A stretch of 64,000 nucleotides of DNA from positions 310,001 through 374,000 of the forward strand of contig NZ_JAHLDU010000001.1 of assembly GCF_018861905.1 (NCBI RefSeq). Reading direction: 5' to 3'. The DNA is from Clostridium sp. DSM 17811 (GTDB lineage: Bacteria; Bacillota; Clostridia; Clostridiales; Clostridiaceae). The position numbers and the translations under genes were made by a program. Each line of letters begins with the position of its first letter. The first letter of the stretch is position 1. The notes under the pieces are model-generated. The model was not told the origin of the DNA, searched no databases, and worked only from the letters and a program-made list of their open reading frames with translations. Below are positions 61,273 to 64,000 of this stretch, in pieces.

Positions 61273-62589
61273 TTATATACATATTTTAATTTTTTCTATT
61301 CTTCGTTCGCGAACTTCCTCTATTCTAAATATTACATCTCCATATTCAACAGTTCTTTCCTCATTTATCTTTGGAATACATCCCATAAGATTAATTAAAA
61401 AGCCTCCTATTGTATTATAATCTTTGGAAACTAAATTTAAATCTAAATGCTCATTTAAATCATCTAAAGAAAGTAATCCACTTACTATATAAGTATTATT
61501 ATCAACCTTCTTTATTTCTGGTTCCTCGTGATCATATTCATCTTCAATATTACCCATGATTTCTTCTGTAATGTCTTCAGTTGTAACTACCCCTGAAAAT
61601 CCTCCATACTCATCTATAAGCATCGCAATATGATTTTTAGAACTTTTCAATTCTTTAAATAATTCATCTATATTTTTATTTTCCTGAACAAAATAAGGTG
61701 AATGTAATATATTCTTAATATTTACATTTTCAAAACCATTTTTTCTTGCCTCTATCATAAAATCCTTCATATGAAGTATTCCTACGATATTATCAACATC
61801 ACCCTCAAATACTGGCACTCTTGAATGACGCTCGATTAATAACTCATCTAAATACTCTGTAATAGGGTCATTTATATCAATCATATATACGTCAGTTCTT
61901 GGAGTCATAACTTCTCTTGCCAATTTGTCATCAAATTCAATGATGTTATTTATCATTTCTTTTTCTGTTTCATTAATAATGCCATGTTCCTGACCTACTT
62001 CTATAAGTGATTTTATCTCTTCCTTCGATAGCTTTTCCTCTTTGCTATCATGACCAAGACCAGTAATTTTCACTAAAATATTGGTAGATACTGTTAGTAA
62101 ACTCACAAACGGTGTAACTAATTTAGATATATACATAATAGGTACTACCGAAAACATTGCAATAGCCTGAGAGTTCTGAAGCGCAATACGTTTTGGAAAC
62201 AATTCTCCAAATACAAGTGTTATATAAGCAAGTCCAATTGTTATAACAACTAGAGCAACTCCTTCACTATAAGGTACACTTATATTACTCAAAATGAGTG
62301 ATAGTTTACCTGTTATCGCGGTAGCCACATAAGCACTTAAAAAAAATCCTGCAAACGTAATACCCACCTGAACAGTCGATAAAAATTTTGTTGGCTTTTC
62401 TATAAGTCTTGATAATAGTATCGCCTTTTTATTACCTTCCTCTGCTAAATGTTTAATTTTGTTCTTGTTCAAAGATACTATTGCCATCTCTGCAGATGCA
62501 AAAAACGCATTTATCAGTGTTAAAATAACAATTAATATTAATTGCACCACTATATTGCTGTTAGGCATGGGCGCGGGTTCTGATTCCAT
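61273..62589 (-). CDS. CNNM/CBS-domain membrane protein (hemolysin family), copy 2
   Basis: A 438-aa paralogue of copy 1 with the same order: CNNM membrane domain (about 10-200, FFASAEMAIVSLNKNKIKHL), CBS pair (about 215-335, PRTDVYMIDINDP) and CorC_HlyC domain. The N-terminus begins with an unusual acidic/proline stretch (MESEPAPMPNSN) before the first helix. GGAGG precedes the ATG. Two such genes in a row suggest an old duplication; both CBS pairs look intact. Confidence 0.92.
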   Translation of the reverse strand: MESEPAPMPNSNIVVQLILIVILTLINAFFASAEMAIVSLNKNKIKHLAEEGNKKAILLSRLIEKPTKFLSTVQVGITFAGFFLSAYVATAITGKLSLILSNISVPYSEGVALVVITIGLAYITLVFGELFPKRIALQNSQAIAMFSVVPIMYISKLVTPFVSLLTVSTNILVKITGLGHDSKEEKLSKEEIKSLIEVGQEHGIINETEKEMINNIIEFDDKLAREVMTPRTDVYMIDINDPITEYLDELLIERHSRVPVFEGDVDNIVGILHMKDFMIEARKNGFENVNIKNILHSPYFVQENKNIDELFKELKSSKNHIAMLIDEYGGFSGVVTTEDITEEIMGNIEDEYDHEEPEIKKVDNNTYIVSGLLSLDDLNEHLDLNLVSKDYNTIGGFLINLMGCIPKINEERTVEYGDVIFRIEEVRERRIEKIKICI

Positions 62590-62691
62590 TAAAAATTCCT
62601 CCTCTAAAATAAAAGCTTTTCATAGTATCATGATAACACAAAATTTAATGCTTTGATTAATATTATAAAAATAATTTTATATTTCTACATA

Positions 62692-62730
62692 ATTAAATAG
62701 GAACCAATTTACAGCTAGTTCCTATTTAAT
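62692..62730 (-). terminator. Terminator after the DUF5670 gene
   Basis: ATTAAATAGGAAC (62692-62704) and GTTCCTATTTAAT (62718-62730) are exact complements, about 45 bp past the stop codon. Confidence 0.75.
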
Positions 62731-62775
62731 CATGTATTTAATTTAAAATACTAATAATATATTATTTTATTAAAT

Positions 62776-62922
62776 TTATCTTTTCCCAGCAATTTTATCA
62801 ACAAGAAATACTATTACAGCAAGTACAAGCAACATATGTATCAATCCGCCACCAATCTTAAGTATAAACCCTACAACCCAAAAGAATACAACTATTCCAC
62901 CTATCCAACGTAAAAGTCCCAT
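62776..62922 (-). CDS. Small membrane protein, lmo0937/DUF5670 family
   Basis: A 48-aa protein, MGLLRWIGGI at the start and KIGGGLIHMLLVLAVIVFLV near the end, with two hydrophobic stretches around the conserved IGGGLIHxLL motif of the lmo0937 family. GGTGGTG lies 6 nt before the ATG. Members are small membrane proteins of unknown function, often stress-induced. Confidence 0.85.
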   Translation of the reverse strand: MGLLRWIGGIVVFFWVVGFILKIGGGLIHMLLVLAVIVFLVDKIAGKR

Positions 62923-63053
62923 ATAAAACACCACCCTTCATATATGCCTGTTTACTAGTTATCCTTAAATGTTTAATGATTATATCAAGAAACCAGTATA
63001 TTTGCAATACTACTTCTGCCTATTTTCCCTATTTTTCAAGCTTTTAACAATTA

Positions 63054-64000
63054 TTAATTTGTTACAAGTCCTAAAATTTTTACAGAACCTTTCTTAATTA
63101 TATTGGATATCTCAATCCTAATCTTATGATTCCCTCTCAAATTATAAGCTATTAAATCAGAATAGCTAACCTGGAATGTTGAATTAGTGTTAATTTCTTT
63201 TATAAAGTTATCATCTATAAATACTTTGAATTTTCCACCCTTTGGTTTTCGGAGGAAATGTATAATTGCTAAACTCTTAGTTGTATTAAAAGTTAAATTT
63301 TCCGAAACCTTATTTCCAATAAATCCATTTTCTATAGTAAACCCATTATTTAAATCCGGCGAATTATCAAAAACAAAATCAGTTAATTTTTTAGTATTAT
63401 TGTATAATACGCTATAATCGATATCTGTTTTTTTATTAGATAGGTAATTATTATTTATAACCTTTTCAATTGTTTTAGCATAATAAACATAACCTTTGCC
63501 ATTAGGGTGTACCAAATCATTAGATAAATAAGAATAGAGCTTTCCTGAATTATTAAATGCCCCCACTGTATCAGCGTACTGAAGATTATAATGCTCCGCT
63601 AAATCCTCTATAACATTTGAATAATCATTATACTGTCTAAATGAGCTTTCTATAATTGGTATTATTTCTATATTAGGATTTAATTTTTTAAGTTTAATTA
63701 TAATACTCTCATAAAACATTCTGAATTGTTTTGGTTTTATATTATATTGGTCATTTTGCCCTAAACATATAAATACCACATCATATTGTTTTGTAAGTTT
63801 AGCATTGTTTAGCTCAACCCAAGCACGTACTCCTGTTGTACTTCCTCCCGTAATAGGGTCAGTTGTTATTGTTGATCTATACTTTTTCTGCACATCTTTT
63901 ATTACTACATTAATCCACTTCTCATGGGAATTAGACGTACCGGTACTTTGAGCTATGCTGTCTCCTACTATCAAAGCATTTATATCCTTCTTTTGATGTA
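63054..64000 (-). CDS. SGNH/GDSL-type hydrolase (5' end outside window)
   Basis: The frame is open to the window edge, so the start is not visible; at least 315 residues are present. SGNH blocks are in order: GDSIAQS (nucleophile Ser), GGSTTG (block II), CLGQND (block III Asn) and DLVHPNGKGY (block V Asp/His). The last 110 or so residues form a separate beta-rich domain. Such enzymes remove acyl groups from surface polysaccharides or lipids. The missing N-terminus may hold a signal peptide. Confidence 0.85.
   Translation of the reverse strand, partial: HQKKDINALIVGDSIAQSTGTSNSHEKWINVVIKDVQKKYRSTITTDPITGGSTTGVRAWVELNNAKLTKQYDVVFICLGQNDQYNIKPKQFRMFYESIIIKLKKLNPNIEIIPIIESSFRQYNDYSNVIEDLAEHYNLQYADTVGAFNNSGKLYSYLSNDLVHPNGKGYVYYAKTIEKVINNNYLSNKKTDIDYSVLYNNTKKLTDFVFDNSPDLNNGFTIENGFIGNKVSENLTFNTTKSLAIIHFLRKPKGGKFKVFIDDNFIKEINTNSTFQVSYSDLIAYNLRGNHKIRIEISNIIKKGSVKILGLVTN

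Overview
The window comes from a low-GC Firmicute, almost certainly Clostridium sensu stricto. Reasons: strongly AT-rich DNA with strong GGAGG-type ribosome sites; Bacillus/Clostridium gene order (acpS, lipoprotein, alr, mazEF; ftsE, ftsX, ctpA, PDZ protein, uvrB, uvrA); clostridial small families; and Gram-positive LexA, ArgR and Fur sites. I saw no rRNA, tRNA, CRISPR array, prophage or transposase gene. Most genes lie on the minus strand.

Layout. 1-10.5 kb (minus): nucleotide excision repair (uvrB, uvrA, uvrC) interleaved with an FHA / SEDS / penicillin-binding-protein cell-wall cassette, with a LexA box in front of uvrB. 10.5-17 kb: the lipid II flippase Amj, a PDZ membrane protein, a CtpA protease and FtsEX. 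17-20.2 kb: mazEF, alr, a GerS-like lipoprotein and acpS. 20-34 kb: DUF6514, an amidase, a HAD phosphatase, a diguanylate cyclase, an HxlR regulator with an NAD(P)H-FMN-type reductase, a first OpuC-type transporter, DUF441, a CMP-kinase-like protein and a membrane MutS-like ATPase. 34-40.7 kb: a nitroreductase, a LUD protein, a guanidine-I riboswitch with its Gdx exporter, galE and mgtE. 40.8-44 kb: a sigY-yxlCDEFG-like operon. 44.4-50.3 kb: a His-tailed secreted protein, an SLC13 permease, and a BusR-like regulator with a second OpuC transporter. 50-54.4 kb: an acyltransferase, DUF6241 and an orphan histidine kinase. 54.4-57.7 kb: a Fur-type feo operon. 57.9-64 kb: a GNAT enzyme, argC with ARG boxes, two CNNM/CBS proteins, a small DUF5670 protein and an SGNH hydrolase running off the edge.

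The most unusual content is non-coding. A family of about 300-bp foldback elements occurs four times (25840-26141, 36872-37172, 37836-38133, 44093-44379), with one right-end remnant (21897-21960) and one core fragment (44041-44090). Each has long inverted-repeat arms around a structured core. In all five copies with a right end, that end lies at the stop codon of a gene reading into it, so the elements are the 3' UTRs of those genes in one fixed orientation. One copy has its core modules in a different order, and another keeps hairpins while changing their sequence. I do not recognise the family. A second, unrelated foldback element lies at 12083-12297.

Other regulatory readings: (i) a BusR-type repressor (GntR plus RCK_C, known elsewhere to bind c-di-AMP) sits beside an opuC promoter enclosed by a perfect 15-bp inverted repeat; (ii) two TGAAC-N16-CGTT promoters in the sigY-like operon suggest autoregulation; (iii) mgtE has a terminator-like hairpin directly in front of its ribosome site.
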